A DNA stretch of 64,000 nt from Phytoactinopolyspora halotolerans. GTDB lineage: Bacteria; Actinomycetota; Actinomycetes; Jiangellales; Jiangellaceae. A program made the position numbers and the translations under genes. Shown here piece by piece: positions 16,239 to 28,435 of this stretch (its first letter is position 1; each line of letters starts with the position of its first letter). The stretch is taken from positions 372,001 through 436,000 of the forward strand of contig NZ_JAAGOA010000003.1 of assembly GCF_010550675.1 (NCBI RefSeq), read 5' to 3'. The notes under the pieces are model-generated. The model was given only the letters and a program-made list of their open reading frames with translations. It was not told the origin of the DNA and did not search any database.

Positions 16239-16671
16239 TCACGACGCGTCGTGCTGTACTCCGGCCTTGACCCATTCCAACACTGCACGGACGAATTCCT
16301 GGAGATCTTGGAGACGGCCCAACGACGCTACCACGGCGTTGTCGTCGATCTCACCGTATTGATGGACGAGCAGGTTTCGGAATCCGGCGGCCTTCGCCAT
16401 GGCCGACGCCCAGTTCGTTGCTGATCACGGCGTGCTCCGCAAGGCCTCGCATGGCTGCCGCATTGGTTTCGGGCGCCGCCCAACCTTCGGAAGCGAGTAT
16501 GTGATGTGCGATGCTCGTGCACCCTTCGATCGCGGTGATGAACCGGTACTTCACCGCGTCGAGCTGATCGGGTAGTTGAGTCAACTCGCCGGCATGAGAA
16601 AGACCGCGTAGGCGTGCGACGTCCCTCGTGATCTCTCCCGCGAGTCGAATCACTCGTTCTTCGTCAACCAT
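16239..16671 (-). pseudogene. hepT: HepT-like HEPN toxin gene, frameshifted
   Basis: From the ATG at 16671 the frame encodes a HepT/DUF86 HEPN protein (KYRFITAIEGCTSIAHHIL is typical) but runs out of homology near 16410 and stops at 16351. The rest of the HepT sequence, AKAAGFRNLLVHQYGEIDD, is found in a neighbouring frame and ends at TGA 16239. The catalytic RNase motif R-x4-H-x-Y (RNLLVHQY) lies wholly after the shift. The joined length of 433 nt is one base out of frame for a normal protein of about 144 residues. Either a real single-base mutation has disabled the toxin or there is a sequencing error. Its partner mntA overlaps it by 8 bp. Confidence 0.78.
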
Positions 16672-17056
16672 GGCTCAGTACAGCCTCGCGCCACTCTTTT
16701 TGCCGCTGCAACAGGTACGGGCGCTCGTCCAGCCAGATCCTGCGAGTGTCGGACTGCCACCGCACCCGGGCTGGAGGGTTGTCGTCGAACAACAGCCGAC
16801 CGTGCAGCGCGATCCGGCCGGCCAGCCACAACGGTGCGCTGTTCAGCACGACAAGGTCCACGCCATCGGGAAGATCAACCTCCCACGGCTGCGGTGGCGT
16901 CCCGGCCCACCAGGCGCCGACGTCGAGGTCACTGTCGATCCGGGCGGTCTGCCCGGCCGTCCGGCTGCCGTGGACGAACGCGAACTGCGCGCCGGCGCGA
17001 CGCAACGCTGCGCCGACCTGCGACTCGTCCGGAGGCAACGTACTCACAGATGCCAT
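16664..17056 (-). CDS. mntA: MntA-type minimal nucleotidyltransferase antitoxin
   Basis: A 130-residue minimal nucleotidyltransferase. The polymerase-beta-fold active site is seen as GS (30-31) followed by DSDLD (41-45), that is GS-X11-DxD, one residue longer than the usual GS-X10-DxD. In MntA-HepT modules the antitoxin AMPylates the toxin on the Tyr of its RX4HXY motif. The ATG at 17056 is chosen from homology; the frame stays open far upstream. It is the first gene of the pair and overlaps hepT by 8 bp. The antitoxin looks intact while the toxin reading frame is broken. Confidence 0.8.
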   Translation of the reverse strand: MASVSTLPPDESQVGAALRRAGAQFAFVHGSRTAGQTARIDSDLDVGAWWAGTPPQPWEVDLPDGVDLVVLNSAPLWLAGRIALHGRLLFDDNPPARVRWQSDTRRIWLDERPYLLQRQKEWREAVLSHG

Positions 17057-17163
17057 TGTGCCGTACCTGCGCGCGTGGTGGCACGGCCACGGCAACGACG
17101 GATCTCCGCCACCTCCGCCACCTGCGCAGCGGAAGTGGCGGAGGTCCGTCGGACGGTCGTCGG

Positions 17164-20907
<3,744 letters not shown>

Positions 20908-20913
20908 GCCGGT

Positions 20914-20933
20914 CCTTCCGTTGTCGCGGAAGG
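20914..20933 (-). promoter_or_regulatory. RBS-sequestering hairpin before metH
   Basis: Read on the minus strand, CCTTCCG (20933-20927) pairs perfectly with CGGAAGG (20920-20914) around a CGACAA loop. CGGAAGG contains the metH Shine-Dalgarno sequence. The first strand overlaps the 3' strand of the SAH-riboswitch pseudoknot (AAGGCGC on the plus strand, 20930-20936). The two structures should therefore exclude each other. Confidence 0.7.
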
Positions 20934-21006
20934 CGCCCTTGTTGGTACCGGCCGAGCGTGGCGGGACTCCCATCGTCGCGAGGCCCGTTGCAGCGCCTCT
21001 CGGCAC
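20930..21006 (-). ncRNA. SAH riboswitch upstream of metH
   Basis: On the minus strand the core elements of the S-adenosylhomocysteine riboswitch occur in order: CCGAGAGGCGCTGCAAC (consensus CCGAGGAGCGCUGCRAC), a variable hairpin (GGGCC...GGGAGTCCC), CCCGCCACGCTCGG (consensus CCCGCCAGGCUCGG, which closes P1 with CCGAG) and the 3' pseudoknot strand GGGCGCCTT. The pseudoknot pairs GAGGCGC with GCGCCTT, with changes on both sides relative to the type sequence. The class is known in front of ahcY, metH and metF. SAH accumulation would be expected to raise MetH and drain homocysteine. Confidence 0.85.
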
Positions 21007-21011
21007 CCTCG

Positions 21012-21040
21012 ATGCTAACGCGGATCCGTGCGTCTGTCGG
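21012..21040 (-). promoter_or_regulatory. Putative metH promoter
   Basis: On the minus strand CCGACA (21040-21035) and TAGCAT (21017-21012) are spaced by 17 bp. Transcription would start near 21005, right at the 5' edge of the riboswitch aptamer, which supports both calls. Confidence 0.55.
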
Positions 21041-21144
21041 CTGGGTGGTCGAAGGCTGGACACTGTTGAATGCGTTCCCGCTCCTCGTACGGTGTGTTGC
21101 CGTCGTCCCGGTATCGGGGCGTTGACCTGCGGCGTGGTGCTGCT

Positions 21145-21176
21145 GGGGGTGCGCCCCGAGCGTGGCGCGCACCCCC
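21145..21176 (-). terminator. Hairpin after the GH92 fusion gene
   Basis: GGGGGTGCGC (21145-21154) pairs perfectly with GCGCACCCCC (21167-21176) around a 12-nt loop. It starts 19 bp downstream of the stop of the GH92 fusion gene. No T-run follows, as is common in high-GC genomes. Confidence 0.65.
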
Positions 21177-21194
21177 TGTGTCCGTCCGTCGGAT

Positions 21195-24100
21195 TCAGCG
21201 GCGAGCGCTGATGTCAACCGCTCGGGATTGTGCGGCCGCGCGGACGATGGCGGACCGCTCCCTTGCCGTGATCAGGCCGTCGGCGCGGAACCGGTCGGCG
21301 ACGGCGGTGACCTGACGGACGAACGCACCGTGATTGGCGAACGGGGCCTCGGCCCAGATCAGGTCGAGGATCGTGCATCCGTCGCCACGCTCGACGTTGC
21401 CGACGCCGGAGTCGACGCCGTCGAACGCCACGGTCTCTTCCGGCGAGTAGCCGTCCGGACACGCATCGGGCGGGGTACCGTCTGCCTCGCGGCGCAACAG
21501 GGTGATCCGGTCGATCGCGATCGTGCCCGGATCGAGTCGCAGGCTGAAGGTCGGCGCCCAGCCGGTGATCTGCTTCTCCGACATGGTGAGGGAGAGCAGG
21601 CCCGACCGGATCCGCTGCCACTCGCCGTCTTTCTCGATCCACGAGGTGAGTTCGCCGTGGTCGACGACAGTAGCGAGGCGGTCACCCGGTTCCCACGACA
21701 CGGCGAGCGGACCGGGGCCCGCGGACAGACCCTGCGCGGATCCGTCCACGACGACGTCGATCCCGCTCTCGGACCGCGAGTTGTTGAACCAGCTGTGCGC
21801 TCGGTTGCCGATGCCGTCGGTGAGGCCGATGAACAGGCTGTCCTCTGCCGCGCCGGTGCCGGTGAAGTCGGCCGGCTCGACGATCAGCGCGAAGCTCTCC
21901 CCGGCCTCGAGCGGCAGGGCGACATGGCTCCACCGACGTCCGTCGGCTGTCGCTTCGAGGACGCCCGCGTCCGTGTCGACCGAGAGCTCGGCCGCGGACT
22001 CCGCCGAATCTCCGTGCGCGATGTACTCGCTCAACCGGTCGGTGGTGAAGTCGTCGTCCCAGGCCACGTCGCCGTAGGAGGCGTCGTCGAACGGTTCGTT
22101 CGTCGGCCGGTCGATGTTGACCGGGTCCACGGTCTCATCCGGCACCTCGGCACCGGCCTCCGTGACCCACTTCGCGCCGTCGTCGCGCTTGGTGATCGTG
22201 AACGAGTCGAGCACGTCGCCCACCTCGGACTCGGCGGCGCCGCCGTCCCGTGTGTGCGTGACCACCGACTCGAAGGTCAGCGTGTCGTCGTCGACCGTGA
22301 TCGCCTGGTACGTCGAGGTGTCCTGCGCCCGCACCACGGGTACCGCACCGTTCTGCGTCCAGACGTTGTCCTCGCCGGTCAGTGTGTACTGCTTCTGACC
22401 AGCGTTGGCGACGACGTACACCGGGCCGGCGGTCACGCCCTCCATGTCGCTGCCGGTCGAGCCGTGGTAGCCGCGGCCGTAGGTGTGGTCGTGGCCCTGG
22501 AGCACGAGATCGACGTTGTTGCGCTCGATGATCGGCAGGATGTACTGGCGCCAGTCCGCCTCATTGCGGCCTTGCGCATTGGAGAAGATCGGCTGATGCT
22601 CCTGAACGACGCTCCAGCCGTGCGGGTTCTCCCGCAGCACCCGGTCCAGCCAGTTCGCCTGCATCGTCATCCAGGCTCGGCGCGCGGTGTCGCAGTTGTA
22701 CGAGGCCAGCCCCGGCGGTTCGGCGATCGGGCAGATGTCGTCCCGGTTCGCGTTCAGGTTGACGAAGCGCACGCCCTGGTAGTCGGTGACGTACACGGTG
22801 TCCTTCAGGACACCTGCCAGATGGTCGCCGTAGTCGGCGGCGTACTCTGCGGCGTCGGCCGCTACGGGGCCGTTCGGGTCGTACTCGAAGCTGTCGATGA
22901 AGTTCTCGATGAACGGCTGGCCGCCGATCTCGTGGTTTCCGAGCACGGCGAGCGCGTTGATCGACTCCACCACGCCCTCGACCCCGGCGAACCAGTCGGT
23001 CCACTCTCGGTCCGACGAGCCGTTGTTCACCAGGTCACCGGCGAACAGCGCCAGTTCGGCGTCGGGATGGGCCTCGACCGCGGCGTCGACCGTGTGATGC
23101 CAGACGCTGTCGATGCCCTCCTGCGCGTCACCGAAATACAGGAAAGTGAACGGTTCGGCCTCGGCCGACGCGGTGGTGAACGAGTACCAGGCGCTCCAGT
23201 TGTTCCCGGAGGACACCCGGTACTGATACTCCATGCCGGGTTCGAGGCCCTCCAGCAACGCCGAGTGGCTGCGTGCGGCATAGCCGCCGATGGCGCGTTC
23301 GGGTTTCTGCTCGGCCTCGACGGTGACCGTGTCACCGCCGTTCGCCGTCCGCAGCTCCACCTTCCCTGCCAGCGGCAGCGCGCTGCGCGATCGCCAGGTG
23401 ACGTACTGCGAGGTGGACGGTTCCTCGGTCGCGGTCAGCACGATCCGCTCCGGATTCCCAGCCGGTGCGTCCGGGTCGACGTACTCCTGGTCGGTGACAG
23501 CCACGTCGAAGATGTGCATGATGCCCCGGTCGGTGCCTTCCGGCAGGATGACCGCCTCGACCGTCTTCTCCGGGTCCAGGGCTGCCGGGCGCGTGCCGAA
23601 CACGCGGAACTCCCCGCCGCCGATGCTGCCGCTGGCGTTCACCCGGCCGGAGATCCCGAGCAGGGTGCTGTTGCCCCCGCCCGGCTGCTGTGCCCAGTCG
23701 GTCAGTTCGACGTGGACACTCTGGGTCGAGCCGTCGGAGTACTCGACGACGGCGTTACCGCGGGACGGGCCGTTGGTGGCCAGGCCGAGGAAGGAGATCG
23801 CGGCCGCTTGCTGCGGCTCGAGCTCGATGCGCTGACCGTGGGGGATCCAGTTGTCGGGTTCGCCCGGCTCGGTCTCGGGCCAGGTGAAGACGATCCCGGT
23901 GTCACCGTGCGGGATCTGCTCGCCCGGTGCGGCGCCCGCGGCCTCGAGGCTATCGCGCGAGAACGCCCAGTCGCTCAGATCCATCGAACCCATGAGGGTC
24001 GCGCCGTGCGGGACGGTGCCGACGTTGTTGCGGGCATCCGACCCGTCGGTCCACGACGGCGGCACGTCCTCGGTGCCGGTGCCCCAGTCCCCTGGGGTAT

Positions 24101-26435
24101 CGGACATCTCGAAGTCCAGACGTCCGCCGTCGCGGGCGAAGCTCTCGTCGAGCCAAGAGGCCGAACGGGCCTCGCCGTCGACGCTCAGGCCCGTGGTGTA
24201 CCGGGCGCCGTCGGAGACGCCGGGAGCGTGGATCTCGTAGGTGCGCTCGTCGTCGTCGTCGGCGCTGGTGATTCGGATCTCGTCGAACATCGGGGCGGTC
24301 ACCACGAGGTTCGCCGTGCCGTAGACGACCGGCGCGATACCGAGGTTCGCGAAGATGTACCAGCTGCTCAGCGACCCTTGATCGTCGTTCCCGGGCAGGC
24401 CTGAGGGGGTCGTGTCGTACATCTCGTCCACCGCGCGGTACAGCACGTCGGTGGCCTTGTGCGGCTTGCCGAGCCAGTTGTACACCCAGGGGGTGCTCAT
24501 CGCGGGCTGGTTGGAGAGGTAATTGCCGGTCTTGGTATAGGCACCGGCGTCGAGTTCCTCCATCAGGACGTCGAGATCCGCCTCCGCGGCCGCAGGGCCA
24601 CCACGCATGTCGATCAGTGAGCCAAGGTTGTGCTGCACGTGCCAGCCCCACTGGTAGCCGGTGGACTGGTGGAACTGGTTGCCCCGGTCCCGCAGGTCGA
24701 AGCCCCGGTCGAAGCCGTGCCGCGAGCGCGGCCGGATATGCCCGGTCTCCGGGTCGAACACGTTCTGCCAGCTCTGGGCGCGCACCATGAAGCGGTTGTA
24801 GGCCTCCTCATCGCCGAGACGATCGGCCAGCTGCGCGATGGCGAAGTCGGTGACCGCGTGGTCGAGCACCCGCGAGGTGGCGTCGCCGCCCTTGCCGTTC
24901 TCGATCATGCCGGTGGCGAAGTACTGGAAGGCGTTGAAGCGATGGGAGCGGTCGGACGGCAGAGCCTGGGTCTCGACCATGGACGCCAGGGCGCCTTCGC
25001 GGTCGTAGTCGGTGGCGCCGAAGGCGTCCAGCGTGCCGACCAGGTTCTGCAGGCTGTCCACGCCGCGGAAGGCGGGCCAGCCGCCGTACTGCTCGACCTG
25101 GTCCAGAATCGACTGGTTGATGTCTCTGGCGACGTCGGGATAGAGCATGCCGATCAGCTGCGCCTGGCTGCGGACCATGTCCCAGCCGCCGCCGGCGAAG
25201 TTGACGTAGTGGTTCCGTCCCTGAGTGACGGTGTGGATCTCGTCGTCGACACCGCGGTACCGGCCGTCGACGTCCTGCCGGATATTCGGATGCAGCAGGG
25301 AATGGTAGAGCGCGGTGTAGAACTTCACCCGTTGCTCATCCGAGCCGCCGGCGACGTCGATCAGGCCGAGGGCGTCCTCCCAGGAGGCACGCGCCTCGGC
25401 GCGCACGTCGTCGAAGCTCTTGCCTTCCGACTCCGCCTCCCGGTTGGCGGCGGCGTTCTCGACGCTGACGTAGCTGAAGCCGGTCCTGGCGGTGACCTCG
25501 GCGCCGTCGGCGAAGGTCAGCCAGGCCCCGACCTGCTGACGGTGATCGGCGCCGGTGTCGCCGGTGATCCGCTCGGCAGCTGTGCCGCCCGCGGTCATCT
25601 CGGCTCCGTCCCAGACGCCGTAGGACTCGAAGGGCTGGTCGTAGGTGGTGGAGAAGTAGGCGCGGTAGTGGGTGCCGTCATCGCAGAGGTCGGCGCCGTA
25701 CATCTCGCCGCTGACGGTGCGCGTCTCGGGGTCGATCTCGACGACGACGTCGTGGACCCGGTTGTTCGCGCCGGATGCGTTGACCAGCAGGGTCGCGTCG
25801 CCGTCCGCGGGGAAATCGAACCGGCTCACACCGGTGCGGGTCGTGGCGGTGAGCTCTGTCTGCACCCCGTTGTCCGTCGTGACCGCGTAGTACCCGGGCT
25901 GGGCCAGCTCGTCGTCGTGGCTGAAGTTCAGAAAGTACGAGCGATGGTCCACCGCGGGGCTGTGCGGCAGGGTGCCGTCGTCGCTCAGGGCACCGGCGAA
26001 CGGCGTCGTCGGGAACTCGTACCCTCCGAACCGGCCGTGGCAGCCGGAGCCGGAGTACCGGGTCATCCCGAATCCACGGATCTGATCGGCGGTGTACTCG
26101 TAGCCGCCTTTCTCCCGGACCAGGTCGTTGTCCTCGTCCGTCTTGTACGTCGTCGGACTCGGCTGGACCATCCCGAACGGAACCGCCGCACCGGGGTACG
26201 TGTTGCCGTACGCATCGTTGCTCTTGTTCTGCGTCGTGTCCAGCTCGGTGCCGATGAACAGGTTCACGGCGTCGAACGCCGGGACCTCGTCGGCGGCGCT
26301 CGCGGGGAGGGCACCGAGGAACGTCGTGGGCAGCAGCCCGATCAGGGTTGTGGCCAGGACGGCCGATGTGTGGCGGCGGGCTCGATCGTGCATGGTTGCG
26401 GAGCCGGCTGCGCGGGTACTACGCCACCAGGGCAT
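21195..26435 (-). CDS. Secreted GH92 alpha-mannosidase fused to metallophosphoesterase
   Basis: A very large secreted enzyme of 1746 residues. The signal peptide ends near ASAADE (about residue 48). A GH92 exo-alpha-mannosidase domain follows (about 54-760), with the family motif [12 protein letters not shown] near 678. Then come a beta-sandwich region (about 790-990) and a purple-acid-phosphatase-type fibronectin domain (about 1000-1095). A calcineurin-like phosphoesterase spans about 1098-1400: [21 protein letters not shown] and GHDHTYGRG supply the dinuclear-metal ligands. A LamG/DUF1080-like sandwich (about 1420-1640) and a C-terminal FIMAH-type module (about 1698-1746) end it. GGAAGGA precedes the ATG. 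Coupling an alpha-mannosidase to a phosphoesterase suggests attack on phosphomannans of fungal walls; this is inference. Confidence 0.88.
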   Translation of the reverse strand: MPWWRSTRAAGSATMHDRARRHTSAVLATTLIGLLPTTFLGALPASAADEVPAFDAVNLFIGTELDTTQNKSNDAYGNTYPGAAVPFGMVQPSPTTYKTDEDNDLVREKGGYEYTADQIRGFGMTRYSGSGCHGRFGGYEFPTTPFAGALSDDGTLPHSPAVDHRSYFLNFSHDDELAQPGYYAVTTDNGVQTELTATTRTGVSRFDFPADGDATLLVNASGANNRVHDVVVEIDPETRTVSGEMYGADLCDDGTHYRAYFSTTYDQPFESYGVWDGAEMTAGGTAAERITGDTGADHRQQVGAWLTFADGAEVTARTGFSYVSVENAAANREAESEGKSFDDVRAEARASWEDALGLIDVAGGSDEQRVKFYTALYHSLLHPNIRQDVDGRYRGVDDEIHTVTQGRNHYVNFAGGGWDMVRSQAQLIGMLYPDVARDINQSILDQVEQYGGWPAFRGVDSLQNLVGTLDAFGATDYDREGALASMVETQALPSDRSHRFNAFQYFATGMIENGKGGDATSRVLDHAVTDFAIAQLADRLGDEEAYNRFMVRAQSWQNVFDPETGHIRPRSRHGFDRGFDLRDRGNQFHQSTGYQWGWHVQHNLGSLIDMRGGPAAAEADLDVLMEELDAGAYTKTGNYLSNQPAMSTPWVYNWLGKPHKATDVLYRAVDEMYDTTPSGLPGNDDQGSLSSWYIFANLGIAPVVYGTANLVVTAPMFDEIRITSADDDDERTYEIHAPGVSDGARYTTGLSVDGEARSASWLDESFARDGGRLDFEMSDTPGDWGTGTEDVPPSWTDGSDARNNVGTVPHGATLMGSMDLSDWAFSRDSLEAAGAAPGEQIPHGDTGIVFTWPETEPGEPDNWIPHGQRIELEPQQAAAISFLGLATNGPSRGNAVVEYSDGSTQSVHVELTDWAQQPGGGNSTLLGISGRVNASGSIGGGEFRVFGTRPAALDPEKTVEAVILPEGTDRGIMHIFDVAVTDQEYVDPDAPAGNPERIVLTATEEPSTSQYVTWRSRSALPLAGKVELRTANGGDTVTVEAEQKPERAIGGYAARSHSALLEGLEPGMEYQYRVSSGNNWSAWYSFTTASAEAEPFTFLYFGDAQEGIDSVWHHTVDAAVEAHPDAELALFAGDLVNNGSSDREWTDWFAGVEGVVESINALAVLGNHEIGGQPFIENFIDSFEYDPNGPVAADAAEYAADYGDHLAGVLKDTVYVTDYQGVRFVNLNANRDDICPIAEPPGLASYNCDTARRAWMTMQANWLDRVLRENPHGWSVVQEHQPIFSNAQGRNEADWRQYILPIIERNNVDLVLQGHDHTYGRGYHGSTGSDMEGVTAGPVYVVANAGQKQYTLTGEDNVWTQNGAVPVVRAQDTSTYQAITVDDDTLTFESVVTHTRDGGAAESEVGDVLDSFTITKRDDGAKWVTEAGAEVPDETVDPVNIDRPTNEPFDDASYGDVAWDDDFTTDRLSEYIAHGDSAESAAELSVDTDAGVLEATADGRRWSHVALPLEAGESFALIVEPADFTGTGAAEDSLFIGLTDGIGNRAHSWFNNSRSESGIDVVVDGSAQGLSAGPGPLAVSWEPGDRLATVVDHGELTSWIEKDGEWQRIRSGLLSLTMSEKQITGWAPTFSLRLDPGTIAIDRITLLRREADGTPPDACPDGYSPEETVAFDGVDSGVGNVERGDGCTILDLIWAEAPFANHGAFVRQVTAVADRFRADGLITARERSAIVRAAAQSRAVDISARR

Positions 26436-26621
26436 GCGTGGTCCTTCCGACGGAAAAGGAAGACGAGAAGATGCGCAAGCAGCGAACTATGCGCCGGTTG
26501 CGCCTACCTCACGCATGAATGAAGCAATAGCGAAGGAATTACGACGATTGCGTCCATGTGGGTGTGATATGCCCGGGATATTGCTGTGGCGCCGCGCAGG
26601 TGAGTGTCGCCCAGCCGTTCC

Positions 26622-26825
26622 CTACTCCGACGGCTCGGGAAGGTCGCACTCGTCGACCTTCGGATTCACACCGACGTAATTGAGCGGCCCGGCGATGATA
26701 GTCACCGCGATGGTGCTGGCTCGCTCGCAACTCGGGTCGGTCTCACCGGTGAAATAGCCACGTTGCCACGTGGCCAGCACGCCGATGAGCAGCCAGATGA
26801 GTACGATCACCGTTCCGATCCGCAT
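26622..26825 (-). CDS. Small single-pass membrane protein
   Basis: A 67-residue protein with one N-terminal helix (IGTVIVLIWLLIGVLATW), a short charged loop with a Cys, a second hydrophobic stretch (TIAVTIIAGPLNYVGVNP) and an acidic Cys-containing end. Near-identical architecture is common in actinobacterial genomes as an unnamed small membrane protein; the GPLNYxGVNPKV segment is the recognisable part. The function is unknown. It is divergent from the LysE-family gene. Confidence 0.7.
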   Translation of the reverse strand: MRIGTVIVLIWLLIGVLATWQRGYFTGETDPSCERASTIAVTIIAGPLNYVGVNPKVDECDLPEPSE

Positions 26826-26955
26826 GGCACCCTCCGCTCCTGCCGGTACCCGGCGGAAGAGCTCGCAAACGCCAGCGGGGTCGCAGCCGCGGAATACACG
26901 GTGTCCGCGGAGACTTGCTCATTGGCATGACGCGCGAGAAGGGACGTGGTGGGCC

Positions 26956-27603
26956 TTGGCCAGCAACTCCGCGATGATCGGTATCGCCCTGGTGGCGTTG
27001 GGTCTGGTGCTGACGCCGGGTCCGAACATGCTGTACCTCGTCTCTCGATCGATCACTCAAGGCCGACGGGCGGGGCTGATCTCGCTGCTCGGCGTGGCCG
27101 CGGGCTTCTTGATCTACCTGGCCGCGGCGACTGCCGGTCTCACGGCGGTCTTCGCCGCGGTGCCGGCCGCGTACACGGTGCTGAAGATCGCGGGCGCGGC
27201 CTACCTGCTGTATCTGGCCTGGCAGGCGCTGCGGCCAGGGGGCGTATCCGTGTTCGCGCCCCGGGACGTACCGGTCGATTCCGCGCGCCGTTTGTTCGCC
27301 ATGGGACTGCTCACCAACGTGCTCAACCCGAAGATCGCCGTGCTCTATGTCTCGCTGCTTCCGCAGTTCATCGAGCCCGGGCGCGGAACTGTGGCACTGC
27401 AGAGCCTGACCCTGGGGGCGGTCCAGATCAGCATCGCGTTGATGGTCAACGCGTTGATCGTGGTCTTTGCCGGAGGGCTCGCCGTCTTCCTGGGAAGACG
27501 GCCGACGTGGCTGCGCATCCAGCGGTACTTCATGGGAACCGTGCTCGGAGGGCTCGCGGTCAAGCTGGCGCTGGATCGCGGCCGACCGGCCACCGCCGGA
27601 TAG
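26956..27603 (+). CDS. LysE/RhtB family amino-acid exporter
   Basis: A 215-residue transporter with about six helices. LTPGPNMLYLVSRSITQG near the N-terminus is the family signature, and GAAYLLYLAWQALR and NPKIAVLYVSLLPQF are the other conserved blocks. Such proteins export amino acids or homoserine lactones. The start is uncertain: TTG 26956 (with AAGGG upstream) gives the usual number of residues before the first helix, while ATG 26974 is also possible. The ORF is open further upstream without sense. It stands alone. Confidence 0.85.
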   Translation: MASNSAMIGIALVALGLVLTPGPNMLYLVSRSITQGRRAGLISLLGVAAGFLIYLAAATAGLTAVFAAVPAAYTVLKIAGAAYLLYLAWQALRPGGVSVFAPRDVPVDSARRLFAMGLLTNVLNPKIAVLYVSLLPQFIEPGRGTVALQSLTLGAVQISIALMVNALIVVFAGGLAVFLGRRPTWLRIQRYFMGTVLGGLAVKLALDRGRPATAG

Positions 27604-27623
27604 CGCTCGTCGCCGACCATGCG

Positions 27624-28019
27624 CTACGTGCGCAGGTTGCGTACGACGCACTGAACGCCCGGTGTGCGCGCGAGTTTGCCGTCGAGCGTGCACAGCTCGG
27701 CGTCCAGCGACTCGGCGAGCGCGACGTACGCGGCATCGTACGGCCACATGTTCTGTCGTAACTGCCAGATGCGCTCGAGAAGTGGAGGGTGGGGATACCG
27801 TCGCACACCCATGGCACCGAGCAGCTCGAGCGCACGCTTGGCTTCGTCCGCGGGCAACTTGTTCCCGAGTACGAGGCCGCGAAGAGTCGACGCACACTCG
27901 AGATCGACCGCATGTGGTGCGGCCAGACTCTGGCCGATGGTGGCGACACGGACATTCTCAGCCGTGGCGTCGGTGCCGATCAGAAAGGCGACGAGGGCCG
28001 ACGTATCGAGAACGATCAT
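27624..28019 (-). CDS. vapC: VapC-type PIN-domain toxin ribonuclease
   Basis: A 131-residue PIN-domain endoribonuclease. The acidic metal-binding residues are in MIVLDTSALV (Asp5), VDLECASTLR (Glu), WPYDAAYVALAE (Asp) and CTLDGKLA (Asp), so the active site looks complete. The start overlaps the stop of the VapB-like gene (ATGA), the usual antitoxin-first layout. VapC toxins cut tRNA or rRNA. The gene ends 20 bp from the convergent lysE stop. Confidence 0.88.
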   Translation of the reverse strand: MIVLDTSALVAFLIGTDATAENVRVATIGQSLAAPHAVDLECASTLRGLVLGNKLPADEAKRALELLGAMGVRRYPHPPLLERIWQLRQNMWPYDAAYVALAESLDAELCTLDGKLARTPGVQCVVRNLRT

Positions 28020-28252
28020 GCACGGGCCTGACGCATCTCGGCGATGACGCTCAGCACATCGTCACTGGTCGCTGAGGAACGAGCGGCGATGCTCCGGGCT
28101 TGAACGGCTGCCTCCTCAGGCGTCAGCGCGGCGGCTTCGTCCTCGAGCAGCTTGTTGACGTAGGCCTGCAGCGACTGTCCGGCGCGGGCAGCCCGGACCT
28201 TAAGGATGGTCAGAGTCTCGTCGGAGACATCGCGCACGGATATCGTTGCCAT
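28016..28252 (-). CDS. vapB: VapB/FitA-like ribbon-helix-helix antitoxin
   Basis: A 78-residue antitoxin. The N-terminus ATISVRDVSDETLTILKVRAARAG is a ribbon-helix-helix DNA-binding fold of the FitA type, and the C-terminal helical part (from about residue 40) should wrap the toxin. It precedes vapC with a 4-bp overlap. Upstream, two direct GCATTTT copies (28258 and 28277 area) with a TTGACAT/TTAAAAT-like sequence between them mark a likely autoregulated promoter, giving a near leaderless mRNA. Confidence 0.85.
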   Translation of the reverse strand: MATISVRDVSDETLTILKVRAARAGQSLQAYVNKLLEDEAAALTPEEAAVQARSIAARSSATSDDVLSVIAEMRQARA

Positions 28253-28435
28253 GCCAGCATTTTAATGTCAATCCTTGCATTTTGCTGCACACGGCCCCGT
28301 CATTGACTCCGGGTGAGCGTCACGGCCAGCGCTAGGCGCAAGCCGACGAGCATCGGCCGGGCGAAATGCGCGCGCGTTTTGTCAGTGAGTTCCGGTAGAA
28401 CTGCATCAGCACCACCGAGCGCTGGGGAGTTCACT

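Noticed and set aside
21162-24404. Open frame of 1080 codons on the plus strand
   Set aside because: Antisense to the GH92 fusion gene, which has clear domains; the composition is that of a shadow frame.
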